Of a stretch of DNA of 64,000 bases, positions 56,801 through 60,716 are shown one piece after another. Where the stretch lies: NCBI RefSeq assembly GCF_907165205.1, contig NC_058189.1:20892001-20956000 (forward strand), given 5' to 3'. The notes below the pieces were generated by a model that had not been told where the DNA came from, did not search any database, and saw only the letters and a list, made by a program, of their open reading frames with translations. Position 1 is the first letter of the stretch. Every line of letters starts with the position of its first letter. Origin of the DNA: Coccinella septempunctata (lineage: Eukaryota > Arthropoda > Insecta > Coleoptera > Coccinellidae). The translations under genes were made by a program, and so were the position numbers.

Positions 56801-59195
56801 AGTTACGGTTTCCTTCTAAATGAAAATTTTTGAGCTTTAAGAACGGTATTAATTATTCGATCTAACATTAATTTTAGTTTAGCAAAGTTTGCGCGCAACT
56901 TAGCATAGGTGTAGTGTTCTAGTTCTCTCAATTCTAAACTAAATTATTTTGGATTTGTTTGGGAGTCTTGGGACCTCGAGTTATACCAGTCAACAGCACG
57001 GTTACTGAGATGATGATATTATGCTCGTGGTGGTTAGTAACGAATCAAGCATTAAAATTTTCGTTTGGTTCGTTGTCAACGTCTGTGTAATTCGAAGTAT
57101 TTTTGATTTTTTGATTTTCATTGATGAGAGCAACAAATATATCACATATTTTTCAAAAATTTCAAGAAACAATCACGTTCTTCAAAGTACCTTTGACTAA
57201 TATTTACAACATTACTACTGGAGGGAAGAGCACCAAATATGACGGGAGCTTTTTCCTGCGATGCACGTACTATCTGACAAGTCACTGTCACGCTTTATTT
57301 GCGCAGTCTTGGTCTTTTCTATGTTTTACAAAAACTCACTCTGCGTCACCTCACTAACCTGCGTTTCTATTTGCGCCGGGCCTTAATGTGCCTACAATTA
57401 CTCTTACGCGACGTGGGCCCATGTCATAATGCGCATGATTCAAAAATCTAACATCGGATTTTGCGCGGAAGCGTTCAATGTGGGAACGTGGGAATACATG
57501 TGTCAACGTCACGTCTGACTAATTTAACGCTTCCGCAAAAAATCCTATATTAGATTTTCGAATAATGCGCATTATGACTTGGGCCCACGTCACGTCAGAG
57601 TAATCTGTTGGCACCGTCAGTGACCAGCTTTTAGCATCATCACGGCCAATTTCTACCAGAGTATGGACAATTCTTAGAAGCTCAATCACAGTTTCTTTTT
57701 TCACATACTCTTTCGTATCCTACCGAACAATAATTAATTTTTGTCATTTTTTTTTACTTGTCTAGGATGTTAGTCATGTTTGATGTAAAAATCGAAAAAA
57801 AGTTAATCACTTGTAAAAACGTGTTTTTTTTTTGGCCCGCCTAGGTAATTTTTCATTTTATCTGAATTAAAATATTCTGAATGAAATTCATAGAAAAAAA
57901 AATTCTGTGATTTTTACTTAAGGCATACCCTTACTTGAGGTATTGGTTAAGTTTATTTATTAAGCACTTTTTGTGTGATTGTAAAACGCCTGACCTGTAC
58001 AATTTCCTCAACCAAAGATTAACCAGGATTGTGAAATCGAGCCTAAAATCTGTAATATTCTATAATCTATATTTCTGATTTTCAAAATTCCTGGAAAGTT
58101 ATTCAGATCAAACAAACAAATGTACTATTTCCGCTGACCTCTTGATAATAGTGTTTAACGTACACGAAATTAGCTGTTAATAAACCCTTTAATTAATTTC
58201 CTATTAATGCATTATATGTAATGTGATTATGGGTAATCGAACATAGAAGTATTCAGCAGCTTCCCAAATAATAATTTCATTTTTATGTAGCATTGATTTT
58301 CGTAGTACCTAGCGGGTGAATTGAGAAGAGATGAATTGTGGAGGTTGCAGAAAAATTATGATGGTTAGAGAGTAATCAATATATCTATTTACTACAACTC
58401 CAGCTTCCACCAGCTCCACACATTCTTTAGCAGATATAATAGGGACTGATATCAATGTGATTTACTCAAAATGTCCCAACTCGAAAATGCCCTCTATGGA
58501 CTTCTCGAATTGTTCGATCGGCCGCATAAATATCAACATTCCGATATGAGCATAGAAAATTTATAAGGTGTCAAATTTGACTAGGTATCGATAGAAAATT
58601 TTTGCAATCAAGATTTCACATTAATTTCGAAATGTGGACGAAAAAATTTGGAATCATCTCGTTTATTAATTGAGCGATCAATGATCTCGAACATTAATCG
58701 CTTTTATTAATAACCTTGTTGATTAAATAACTATTATCGCTAAGTTTTTGCAGGGGCGTAATCGCGGATTGAATACAGAACTGCTGATTATTAGATAAAA
58801 ATATCGAAATTCGGGTTGTGAGAATGTTCGAATTCAAAAAAGTTCAATCTCCCATTATTCAACTTTGAAAAAAACGACAAAAACGTTTTCCTAACTTGCC
58901 AATGCTGGATATATTTCATAAGATGTGTCACTTTTCATGGTGTGCCAATGCCATCAGAAAAAGTCTCTTATAATTGAGTGATTATTGGAAAAGACGTTCT
59001 TAGTAAACGTTTGAAAATACATACATCCACATTTCACAATATATTTTTAATCTCCATGATATTCATAAGGTTTTAACTAATTACAGTGATGAAGAATGTG
59101 TTACTAGGAAGAAGGATATCAGTAGACAATATGGTTTGAATGAAGTTGATATGAGAGGAAAGAGTTACAAGTCAGCTATTATCAAAAGACCAACG
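16104..59195 (+). CDS. Atat1: Alpha-tubulin N-acetyltransferase with giant Q-rich tail (eight exons, 3' end unresolved)
   Basis: Acetylates the luminal lysine 40 of alpha-tubulin in microtubules, using acetyl-CoA (family knowledge for aTAT1/MEC-17). Exons read here: 16104-16207, 19419-19568, 36597-36768, 39312-39481, 41397-41499, 41553-41596, 41720-44560, 59087-59195. All joins have GT/AG signals and keep the frame, giving at least 1231 residues. Residues 1-200 hold the acetyltransferase domain: Gln70 (like human Gln58), Cys117 in PCVLDFYVHE (like Cys120), acetyl-CoA loop RQRSGLGK at 127-134, Asp154 in LAIDRPSEK (like Asp157). The rest is a Gln/Asn/His/Pro-rich tail, far longer than in the 421-residue human protein. 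Introns 2 and 7 are about 17.0 and 14.5 kb. The stop codon is not certain. Identification of the domain is secure; the tail exons rest on phase and splice signals. Confidence 0.93.
16604..16678. repeat. Flank of the satellite block with GGGCGCCCGC and G-run
   Basis: GGGCGCCCGC at about 16631 and a G-run at about 16659-16666 precede the first satellite unit. This resembles an insertion boundary of an interspersed repeat; the family is not identified. Confidence 0.3.
16679..17513. repeat. 175-bp satellite array, about 4.7 units
   Basis: Units begin ACGGTTAGTTTTA at 16679, 16866, 17041, about 17216 and 17391, giving lengths of 187, 175, 175 and 175 bp plus a partial last unit. Each contains CTCTAACGGTGACTATC, GACCGAACGG and TCAACTAGAGGA. 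The first unit is longer because of a 12-bp internal duplication (GAGAGTTGCTC). It lies in intron 1 of the acetyltransferase gene. Confidence 0.9.
17849..17882. repeat. (AAT)n microsatellite
   Basis: About eleven AAT/ATA units directly before an R2-like retrotransposon 3' end, possibly its insertion target. Confidence 0.85.
17884..18190 (+). mobile_element. Loose 3' end of the R2-like element
   Basis: Encodes the C-terminal NIYKVMQKAVLLGTART segment also present at 32373-32500 on the minus strand, then a stop near 18107 and a 3' UTR of about 80 bp. The UTR has GATATCTGAGATATC, a CCTT-CGGA-GAGG hairpin and an AGCC-GAAA-GGCT hairpin. Severe 5' truncation is typical for non-LTR elements. Located in intron 1 of the acetyltransferase gene, same strand as the gene. 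Confidence 0.85.
18236..18812. mobile_element. TIR element with the intact target site
   Basis: Both ends carry AGTTCGGTC-AGTTGG and an inner GTGTCAGGTTAT block in opposite orientation, so it is a foldback/TIR element. A second copy (46830-47044 plus 50698-51000) is split by the 47045-50697 retrotransposon. Here the corresponding site is uninterrupted (AGAGGT at 18602-18607). Confidence 0.75.
18900..19290. repeat. Repeat with three GTACTAGTTTTGTA words
   Basis: The block GTACTAGTTTTGTA-CGAAATGTA followed by an A-rich AAAAAGTTT-GTA stretch occurs near 18941, 19089 and 19190. Spacing is uneven (about 148 and 101 bp), so this is a degenerate tandem repeat. Short frames across it are a by-product. 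Confidence 0.55.
19419..19568 (+). CDS. Atat1: aTAT exon 2
   Basis: Acceptor TTCGTTGCAG, donor AATAA followed by GTAAG. Encodes NTVNKVAEIVNEMGEASAHA and then PITTAERLRQ, matching the family helix and the Gln58-equivalent segment (Gln70 here). 150 bases, phase 2 in and 2 out. Confidence 0.93.
20329..21277. mobile_element. TIR element with TACA-GGTGATTCC ends, interrupted
   Basis: The left arm (TACAAGGTGATTCCGGAGG onward, including GGTTTATGGCTGGGGGCC) and right arm (mirror at about 21130-21277) are inverted copies with indels. An R2-like 3' end is inserted in the middle at about 20702-20818. It lies in intron 2 of the acetyltransferase gene. Confidence 0.7.
20702..20818 (+). mobile_element. 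R2-like element, 3' UTR only
   Basis: A 117-bp copy of the R2-like 3' end: AACCTGGAAAGGCC, GATATCTGAGATATC, then AGCC-GCAA-GGCT and TAAAGTCATA. It contains no coding sequence. Inserted inside the 20329-21277 TIR element. Confidence 0.8.
21280..22400. other. Intron 2 sequence, nothing recognised
   Basis: AT-rich and without convincing frames. TTAATTAATTAAT occurs at about 21717-21727. Confidence 0.4.
22401..23010. mobile_element. Foldback element ending in GGGTGGGCAAAATTC
   Basis: Left end AGGGTGGGCAAAATTCGTTG, right end CGAATTTTGCCCACCCTGTA. The arms match in inverted orientation with divergence (for example GTAGACAACG on both). About 610 bp, no coding content. Same end sequence as 28933-29694. 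Confidence 0.75.
24040..24160. repeat. Copy of the 14929-15260 repeat
   Basis: Carries TTTGCTCCTGACAAATTAGT, the partner CAGGAGCAAAT and GGGAGTGAAAACCCTAAAAAG, inverted relative to 14929-15100. It sits in intron 2. Confidence 0.55.
24707..24950. repeat. 244-bp hairpin with arms of about 110 bp
   Basis: The left arm 24707-24815 (AGGGCTGCTATTCTCGAGC onward) and the right arm 24839-24950 (ending GCTCGAGAATACCAGCCCT) are inverted copies, roughly nine bases in ten alike. The loop is about 23 bp. The RNA would form a long stem in the acetyltransferase pre-mRNA. It could be a small MITE or a hairpin-RNA locus. Confidence 0.8.
26218..26600. mobile_element. Diverged single copy of the 45247-46810 element
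   Basis: Begins ACAGGGTGTCCCCAGTTCGA and follows the arm of the 45247-46810 inverted repeat (GTGCCTATTAGAC, TTGTTAAAACC-like, TTTTTCAAATTA). Only one arm is recognisable. Confidence 0.65.
27240..27895 (+). pseudogene. Decayed RT C-terminal relic
   Basis: Translating the + strand across several stops and frameshifts gives FAYLGSIIMDQLDPDVEITR, then RRMLKIS, EEVLRI and VCYLGHVIRGSRY. These follow the order of the C-terminal region in the intact element at 47143-50382 (FKYLGSFINTRANLDTEIHN and so on). It is a fragment of a related RTE/CR1-like element. No intact frame remains. Confidence 0.65.
28690..28930 (+). pseudogene. Short RT fragment
   Basis: EVKYLEINPDSKLMWNEHI at 28694-28750 resembles the conserved K-Y-L-G-x-x-x-D-x-K-L-x-W motif after the RT palm. 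The frame then runs on through a region I do not recognise until the foldback element at 28933. Confidence 0.4.
28933..29694. mobile_element. Foldback element ending in TACAGGGTGGGC
   Basis: Left end TACAGGGTGGGCAAAATTG, right end CAATTTTGCCCACCCTCTA. The arms are inverted copies (AAGATAGAGGAAAAT against ATTTTCCTCTATCTCG; GGCATTATTAG against AATAATGCC). About 760 bp. Frames inside are arm artefacts. Confidence 0.75.
29700..32195. other. Intron 2 sequence, nothing secure
   Basis: No element ends recognised. Two neighbouring minus-strand frames at 31441-31951 have no motif I recognise and may be chance. Confidence 0.35.
32200..34992 (-). mobile_element. Decayed R2-like (RLE-type) non-LTR retrotransposon
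   Basis: Minus-strand relic with RT and C-terminal restriction-like endonuclease pieces in several frames, ending in the same structured 3' UTR as 17884-18190. It is antisense to the acetyltransferase gene, in intron 2. The 5' part (about 34993 on) is cut off by another retroelement fragment. Confidence 0.85.
32373..34640 (-). pseudogene. RT + restriction-like endonuclease of the R2-like element
   Basis: Pieces in N- to C-terminal order on the minus strand: 34308-34637 (RPITCLPTMYK), 33936-34283 (YIDYKRAFDSIPHEWL and GISQGDSLSPLWF), 33650-33946 (LLYMDDSKLF, the catalytic Y-x-D-D box), about 32940-33010 (CCHC finger of the form C-x3-C-x7-H-x4-C: CRYGCATHETIQHITEGC), and 32373-32939 (RPDLIMLNKDEDREIFIDVA, the PD-D/E type nuclease core). 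This order and the HI-x4-C finger are typical of R2-type polymerases with a restriction-like endonuclease. Frames change repeatedly, so it is inactive. It may belong to R2 or to a related RLE clade. Confidence 0.85.
34995..35400 (-). pseudogene. 3' fragment of a second retrotransposon RT
   Basis: Minus-strand translation gives IRLRGHNFKLAKESFKTN, RNFSTNRVFNVWNGLPHEVV and AGSVNAFKN, the usual C-terminal signature of insect non-LTR polymerases (R-x-F-S-x-R-x-x-x-x-W-N-x-L-P). A TTATTATTATTG run at 35002-35013 marks its microsatellite 3' tail. It abuts or interrupts the R2-like element. Confidence 0.7.
35500..36180. other. Intron 2 sequence, nothing recognised
   Basis: AT-rich sequence without convincing frames or paired repeats. 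Confidence 0.4.
36185..36530. repeat. Probable interspersed repeat before exon 3
   Basis: Rich in recurring ACCGTC, GGTCGG and TATCGG words in both orientations, bounded by GTTGCACACACACCG on the left and CGTTCGCACACGTGG on the right. It looks like a MITE with imperfect ends, about 65 bp upstream of exon 3. Confidence 0.3.
36597..36768 (+). CDS. Atat1: aTAT exon 3 (catalytic Cys exon)
   Basis: Acceptor TTCATTCCAG, donor GGAT followed by GTAAGT. Encodes residues 85-142: AVTGMLKIGRKGLYVFD, PCVLDFYVHEKRQRSGLGKK and LFEYMLD. Holds the catalytic Cys117 and the acetyl-CoA binding loop. Frames that extend upstream of the acceptor are intronic. Confidence 0.95.
37189..37617. repeat. Foldback repeat in intron 3
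   Basis: ATTAATATCTACAATACCA followed by TTTGTCATACATGTA on the left is mirrored by TACATGTATGACAAATTG and GGTATTGTAGAGATTAAT on the right. Arms are about 60 bp around a 305-bp centre. Confidence 0.65.
37984..38179. mobile_element. 196-bp MITE, ends TAAGCCCGTTTGCAA
   Basis: Left end TAAGCCCGTTTGCAACAGCC, right end GGCTTTTGCAAACGGGCTTA. Both arms include GAGAATTCTC. No coding content. Confidence 0.75.
39058..39255. mobile_element. Diverged, right-truncated copy of the 40935 MITE
   Basis: Begins GGTCCTTTTGTTTGCATA and shares the TCTACACTGGTGTAAATC core with 40935-41210, but lacks the right-hand GGACC end. In intron 3 of the acetyltransferase gene, just before exon 4. Confidence 0.6.
39312..39481 (+). 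CDS. Atat1: aTAT exon 4 (catalytic Asp exon)
   Basis: Acceptor TAATTTCAG, donor TGTAG followed by GTATGT. Encodes NLAIDRPSEKFLNFLNKHY and then NNYVVFDGFF, closing the acetyltransferase fold. Asp154 corresponds to human Asp157. 170 bases. Confidence 0.95.
39584..39774. mobile_element. 191-bp MITE, ends AAAGGTAAGCGTCCAC
   Basis: Left AAAGGTAAGCGTCCACAGTT and right AACTGTGGACGCTTACCTTT are exact mirrors. The inner GTACGCAACGCACGGAT block is mirrored too, giving TIRs of about 48 bp. The ends carry GGTAAG, a splice-donor-like word, inside intron 4. Confidence 0.8.
39780..40930. other. Intron 4 sequence, nothing recognised
   Basis: No convincing frames. Short frames at 40099-40582 overlap on both strands and have no recognisable motif. 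Confidence 0.4.
40935..41210. mobile_element. 276-bp MITE with TTA target duplication
   Basis: Left end GGTCCTTTCGTTTG, right end CAAACGAAAGGACC, flanked by TTA on both sides (40932-40934 and 41211-41213). A three-base TTA duplication is what PIF/Harbinger transposases generate; that assignment is inference. Inner words TACACTGGTGTAAAT and TGTAGTGTAATCTACAC form further small palindromes. Confidence 0.78.
41397..41499 (+). CDS. Atat1: aTAT exon 5
   Basis: Acceptor AACTTTCAG, donor GACAG followed by GTATT. Encodes SPMSRTNGLQSTQSPNNQ and then PLYGRYGAPRPP, the start of the linker after the catalytic domain. 103 bases, frame kept. Confidence 0.85.
41553..41596 (+). CDS. Atat1: aTAT exon 6 (44 bases)
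   Basis: Micro-exon between a 53-bp and a 123-bp intron. Acceptor TTTTGCAG, donor ACGAG followed by GTGAGT. Encodes IIHNTTAQKNSEPTR. Supported by phase and splice signals only. Confidence 0.75.
41720..44560 (+). CDS. Atat1: aTAT exon 7: giant Q-rich tail exon
   Basis: A 2841-base open exon, acceptor CTATCTTTCAG and donor TTGAG followed by GTAAAG. It encodes about 947 residues dominated by Gln, Asn, Pro, His, Ser and Tyr. The part at 42264-42911 (residues about 430-645) is a six-fold repeat of 37 residues containing QPIDPQNNQMSYTAQ. A pair of similar 14-residue segments, ETVHSLLQVDPKYF (844-857) and ETVASLLNAEQEFF (883-896), stands out from the low-complexity background. The composition is prion-like. 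If the donor is not used, the next bases make AGG TAA and translation stops at once (44562-44564). Confidence 0.88.
42264..42911 (+). repeat. Coding minisatellite, 111-base unit, about six copies
   Basis: Units start with CAACAACATCAAAAACA or close variants at 42264, 42375, 42483, 42594, 42705 and 42816. Spacings of 111, 108, 111, 111 and 111 bases are all multiples of three. The last unit lacks an internal segment. Confidence 0.92.
44565..44870. other. Start of intron 7, nothing recognised
   Basis: No poly(A) signal AATAAA is seen in the few hundred bases after the alternative stop at 44562-44564, which argues for splicing onward rather than for a terminal exon. Confidence 0.4.
44871..45015. 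repeat. Arm of a TACAGGGTGGGC-type element
   Basis: AGCTAGGGAAAAATGGATGG, GGTTTCC-like and CATCCCTCTATCTTCTTTTG are mirrored at 51005-51128. The two arms now flank the whole 45-51 kb block in inverted orientation. Confidence 0.6.
45247..46810. mobile_element. 1.56-kb near-perfect inverted repeat (giant foldback)
   Basis: Left arm 45247-45989 starts TACAGGGTGTCTCAAGTTCG; right arm 46080-46810 is its reverse complement and ends ACACCCTGTA. The stretches I compared differ at only about one base in fifty. The loop is about 90 bp. The mirrored 74-codon frames at 45563-45787 (+) and 46270-46494 (-) are artefacts of the symmetry. It lies in intron 7, so the gene transcript would contain a roughly 740-bp RNA duplex. 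Confidence 0.92.
46830..47044. mobile_element. Left part of a split TIR element
   Basis: Reverse complement of 18602-18812 (ACTAGTTCGGTCAAGTTGG, TGAACTTTATGCTCTTATG, ACCAATTAACCTCT). Ends at the target duplication ACCTCT (47039-47044) of the following retrotransposon. Confidence 0.85.
47143..50382 (-). CDS. APE endonuclease-reverse transcriptase with C-terminal C2H2 finger
   Basis: A 1079-codon intact polymerase that would nick chromosomal DNA and reverse-transcribe its own RNA in the nucleus. Endonuclease: AAWNVRTLLD near 43-52, LSETRFSDEG near 80-89, GDFNARVG at 190-197, WTDHRLVISR at 286-295. Reverse transcriptase: YRGISLLNVAGK near 597-608, FIDLSKAFDSVNR at 664-676, GIKQGCVLAPLL at 722-733, catalytic YADD at 784-787, KYLGSFINT in the thumb region, GHILRMQDTRLP later. 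The last residues form a C2H2 finger, with Cys1056, Cys1059, His1072 and His1076. Single-ORF layout and microsatellite tail suit RTE, CR1 or Ingi-like clades; I do not assign one. The Met at 50382 is the first after the 5' UTR. Possibly still active. Confidence 0.92.
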   Translation of the reverse strand: MDQSNRTKFVSGGKIPSHSDLRGRVPERVNHRTNTNEKHIAFAAWNVRTLLDNPKADRPERRTALIDKELQRTSIAIVALSETRFSDEGSLVEQAYTFFWKGLPEGEIRQHGVGFAIRNDLAAKLTENPVGISERLMTLRFPAANNTFVNIIAVYAPTLNSSDNLKETFYETLVATLSKIPKRERIILLGDFNARVGRSQDSELWPGIIGKHGTDSINSNGERLLALCAEHNLCITNTYFITRPNSRGTWRHPRSGHWHTLDYVIVRRKDLKEVLVTKPRADLECWTDHRLVISRMKISMRPKYQRKPKFLRERLQISKLQNPSTKDRFTAAVKDSLTPSDYNDDIETHWLRFKSSLTNTAKEILGTERSRKSPDWFADSETHIAPLLDAKHKAMKTAINKPGDVAAQIGFINIKREVRQEIRKIKDSWWKEKAREIQAYADNHDYRRFFEAIKTVYGPSRKASFPIRDAHGAILTDDRKILERWKEHYSQVLNQNNDSDLSILDLLPAYSPMTSLDDEISMSEIISAIKNMKNDKSSGLDGIPAEIFKALDEDIVNSLLILFRKIWEQGDVPQDFRDALVINLYKNKGDTSNCNNYRGISLLNVAGKVLSKIMANRLVPLLERLLPESQCGFRPNRGTVDLIFTLRQLQEKAREQQSRIYTAFIDLSKAFDSVNRRALWKIMARLGVPEKFLAVCKSLHTNNTARIQHNGSTTDHFSTNSGIKQGCVLAPLLFNIFAIAVSIIADMSMPVRGVGIRFRFDGGLFNLKRLRAKTRTKFITELQYADDCSLIASSSEDLQIMLDTYKHIYEALGLRLNIDKTKILVSPPESLQTDISLDNETLEQVEQFKYLGSFINTRANLDTEIHNRINSASRAFWKLKDRVFQNHDLNLKTKTAVYRAVVLPTLLYGSESWTPYRRHIKQLEQTQQRHLRQIMHIRWFHKVSNAEVLQRASCTTIETQVTRARLRWSGHILRMQDTRLPKIALYGELTEGARKPGGQYKRFKDTLHQSLKSVNANHNWEQLALDRSQWRSLVHSYNGESRRIQRRPDLVGDYPCPECGRICRSRLGLFSHRRAHSRN
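50383..50697 (-). promoter_or_regulatory. 5' UTR of the 1079-codon retrotransposon
   Basis: 315 bp, more GC-rich than its surroundings, between the target duplication and the start codon. Expected to hold the internal promoter; no core motif is decisive. Confidence 0.4.
50698..51000. mobile_element. Right part of the split TIR element
   Basis: Reverse complement of 18360-18607 (CTACTAGTAGTGGCACAGCC, CCACTAAAG). Starts with the second ACCTCT target copy. Confidence 0.85.
51005..51128. repeat. Partner arm of 44871-45015
   Basis: AAAAGAAGATAGAGGGATGC through GAATTTTGCCCCCCCTGTA; the outer end matches the TACAGGGGGGGC variant of the foldback ends. Confidence 0.6.
51462..51537 (-). pseudogene. 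tRNA-derived sequence (Thr-like) or SINE head
   Basis: Minus strand: box A-like TTGCTCACTTGG (51520-51531) and a perfect box B GGTTCGAATCC (51477-51487). The D stem (GCTC/GAGT) and T stem (GTAGG/CCTGC) pair. The anticodon loop would read CCGGTAA, a GGT (Thr) anticodon, but base 33 is C rather than U and the acceptor stem does not pair. It is therefore a relic or SINE head, not a working tRNA. GAATTC occurs on both sides (about 51450 and 51536), a possible short target duplication. Confidence 0.6.
51690..53280. repeat. Degenerate repeat zone with GAGCGTGTCAGAT words
   Basis: Recurring words of the form CTCGAGCGTGTCAGAT or TTGAGCGTGCCAGAT near 52033 and 52148, and in inverted form near 52868 and 53105. 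The block starts after GGGGGGCATCATGCCCCGGGCGC (51693-51715, self-complementary ATGCCCC/GGGGCAT core). No coding content recognised. Confidence 0.35.
53385..53884. other. Assembly gap of 500 N
   Basis: Unbroken N run. ATTATTTTACA on its left side resembles AATTATTTTACAAATG on its right, so the true gap may be small, or a duplication boundary may have caused it. Confidence 0.99.
53966..54450 (-). pseudogene. RT C-terminal fragment, frameshifted
   Basis: Reading on the minus strand, KYLGINLDHKLNFKSNA spans the start at about 54430, then FRSLAYKNTGISTKTA and SICFPLLEYCHS continue in the 54162-54407 frame. After a frameshift, LRAITKMRHPRYELYN and RELCTNRN continue in the 53966-54391 frame. These are thumb and connection motifs of non-LTR polymerases. 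The catalytic box is missing because of 5' truncation near 54450. Confidence 0.65.
54952..55373. mobile_element. Nested MITE, ends AGCCATATTTT
   Basis: AGCCATATTTTGGCAATTAAG on the left, GCGAAAATATGGCT on the right; inner GCGTCTTAA and TTAAAGACGC words repeat in both orientations. About 420 bp inside the 54685-58030 element. Confidence 0.7.
55809..56056. mobile_element. Nested 248-bp MITE, 75-bp TIRs
   Basis: Left TGAGCCGGTCAGAGGAAAAG, right CTTTTCATCTGACCGGCTCA; the match continues through GTGGTATAAGTCACAAATTCC and ACCGATATTT-GGTACCAAAGG. Confidence 0.82.
56089..57845. mobile_element. Possible hAT-like element remnant
   Basis: Starts AAGCATGGGCAAACTACGGC with several CGGCCCGC words, the look of hAT terminal and subterminal repeats. 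Another GGCCCGCC sits at 57831. No transposase frame is readable and the right end is not proven. Confidence 0.35.
57394..57606. mobile_element. Nested 213-bp foldback, ends ACGTGGGCCCA
   Basis: ACGTGGGCCCATGTCATAAT at 57411 is mirrored by ATTATGACTTGGGCCCACGT ending 57590. Arms of about 65-80 bp, including ATGCGCAT and GGAAGCGTT. Confidence 0.8.
58031..59086. other. End of intron 7, nothing recognised
   Basis: AT-rich; no frames, no paired repeats noticed. Confidence 0.4.
59087..59195 (+). CDS. Atat1: Probable aTAT exon 8
   Basis: Acceptor TAACTAATTACAG, donor ACCAAC followed by GTGAGA. Encodes SDEECVTRKKDISRQYGLNE and then VDMRGKELQVSYYQKTN in the frame set by exon 7 (two bases AG plus T give Ser). 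The open frame, correct phase and good donor support it, although it is short and 14.5 kb from exon 7. It ends in phase 0, so at least one more exon is needed. Confidence 0.62.
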
Positions 59196-59660
59196 TGAGA
59201 AATTTCCATTTTTAACTACAACTTAGTTCTAAATCATCAACTAACGTTTAATAACAATATTTCAAATCGACATTTTACTCTACTCTGAAAATGAAAATGA
59301 TCAAAAGTGAAATTTCAGTTCCACTGATACATTGATGAAAATTTCATTTTACATACATATACTATACTTGAGTATGAAAACAAGATAACTAGAACACAAA
59401 TTATCGGTGCTAAATAATGCTTACCGAATGAAAGTCTATTCAATCGAAAAACAAAGAAATGCCACCCCTAGATATTACTCTCTTTTATCTATACCTTTAC
59501 AAGTTCAAATTGGGAATTAACAAATTCAAATTAGGAATACTCAAAATCAAATTGCGAATGAACACATTCAAATTGAGAATAATTAATTTCAAAATGGTCT
59601 CTTTGTGAATCCGATCTATGAATTATTAGTCTACATATAATTAACTCTCAAATTTGTCAG

Positions 59661-59790
59661 GAATACGCGAGGAACGTCAAGTTTAAAATTTCTTTTTCGA
59701 AATCATGTCCTATATAAAGAAGAAAGCTGCTGCAGATTCAATGAAGAAGGAGATAATTGCGGAATGAGAATAATAAATAACGAAGAAAAT
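59661..59790 (+). CDS. Candidate last aTAT exon (weak)
   Basis: Acceptor-like CAAATTTGTCAG followed in phase 0 by EYARNVKFKISFSKSCPI and a TAA at 59715-59717, with AATAAA at 59772-59777. It fits the exon 8 phase and would end the gene, but the sequence has no family support. Another acceptor-like site at about 60052 opens a phase-0 frame to 60266. Confidence 0.22.
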
Positions 59791-59810
59791 GAAATGAAGA
59801 GGTATGAATA

Positions 59811-60556
59811 TACAGGGTGTTTCATTGGGAAACGGAAATACACAACAGGCGGATAGGTGGCACCGAGGTGGTTCTGGAGATACCACATTTATTGGCTCTT
59901 ACTATCTTCGTAGCCTTTGCCCCTAAGGGCAAAGGCTAATCTTTGTGTCAAAGGAGTCTGAGCTCCGTTGGCTATTTACTGGTTCATTTCACTTTAACGG
60001 CTCATTCGTGGTTAACTCGAATTCTGGATTCTTTATGATTTGGCTGTCAGGGGTTAATGCTGGATCGGAAATATTATCGATGGAATAGAGGAAATTCAAC
60101 ATTGCGAAACTATTGTACATTGGATGTAGGGGAACAATTTCAGTCAGCTGAAATATCTTGGCAAAAAATAAATCTCTTCTCCACGCTGGACGATTCGTTT
60201 TCGATGGACGACAAAATTTATTTCCATTTCCAAAGAAGAAATATCACTTTTTATTATATTGACTGACTGCTAATACTCGAATTAATTTCTCATAATGCTC
60301 ATCGAAATTTTAGCCTCCTTGGTTCAAATAACCATGAGCCGCCACTGGCCGAGATTCAGGATATTTTATGAATTTTGCTCGTTTCTTCCCGAGGCCTTAT
60401 CAGACGAGAGCACCCGGTATATTTTCTTCATTGGCTAACGTTTCTTATTTAAAGGTCAAATGTGTCATGCAATAACCCCAAGTAAAATATAGATTTTACT
60501 TGCCTAGGTGCGGGTTAACAAAAAAATATGAATCGTTTGAATCAACACCCTGTAAA
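59811..60556. repeat. Region bounded by TACAGGGTGTT and ACACCCTGTA
   Basis: TACAGGGTGTTTCATTGGG at 59811 and CAACACCCTGTAAAT at about 60546 face each other like element ends, but I see no arm similarity beyond the first dozen bases. It may be a diverged TIR element. Confidence 0.35.
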
Positions 60557-60716
60557 TCGAAATTTTGAAAATATTCTTCAATATTTGAAAAGACCTCAAA
60601 AATCCAAACTGAAACGTGTGCTTTAAATTTTCGCGCAGAAAGTTTTACTTCACAAATTTTTAACGTAAATGTGAAGTTTTTTAGAACTTAGATTCTTGAA
60701 AATGGTTTGAAGTGAC

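Larger units (their letters stand above)
54685..58030. mobile_element. 3.3-kb TIR element, host of nested insertions
   Basis: GGTTAATCTTTGGTTGAGGA at 54687 is mirrored by TCCTCAACCAAAGATTAACC ending at 58024. The inverted match extends about 140 bp (GGCGTTTAACAATCACACAAA against TTTGTGTGATTGTAAAACGCC). The interior holds at least three other TIR elements and a hAT-like end. No transposase frame is recognised. Confidence 0.75.

Noticed and set aside
60057..60266. 69-codon frame after an acceptor-like CTGTCAG
   Set aside because: Phase fits exon 8, but it lies between TACAGGGTG and ACACCCTGTA words, lacks family support, and a competing candidate at 59661 has a better poly(A) signal.
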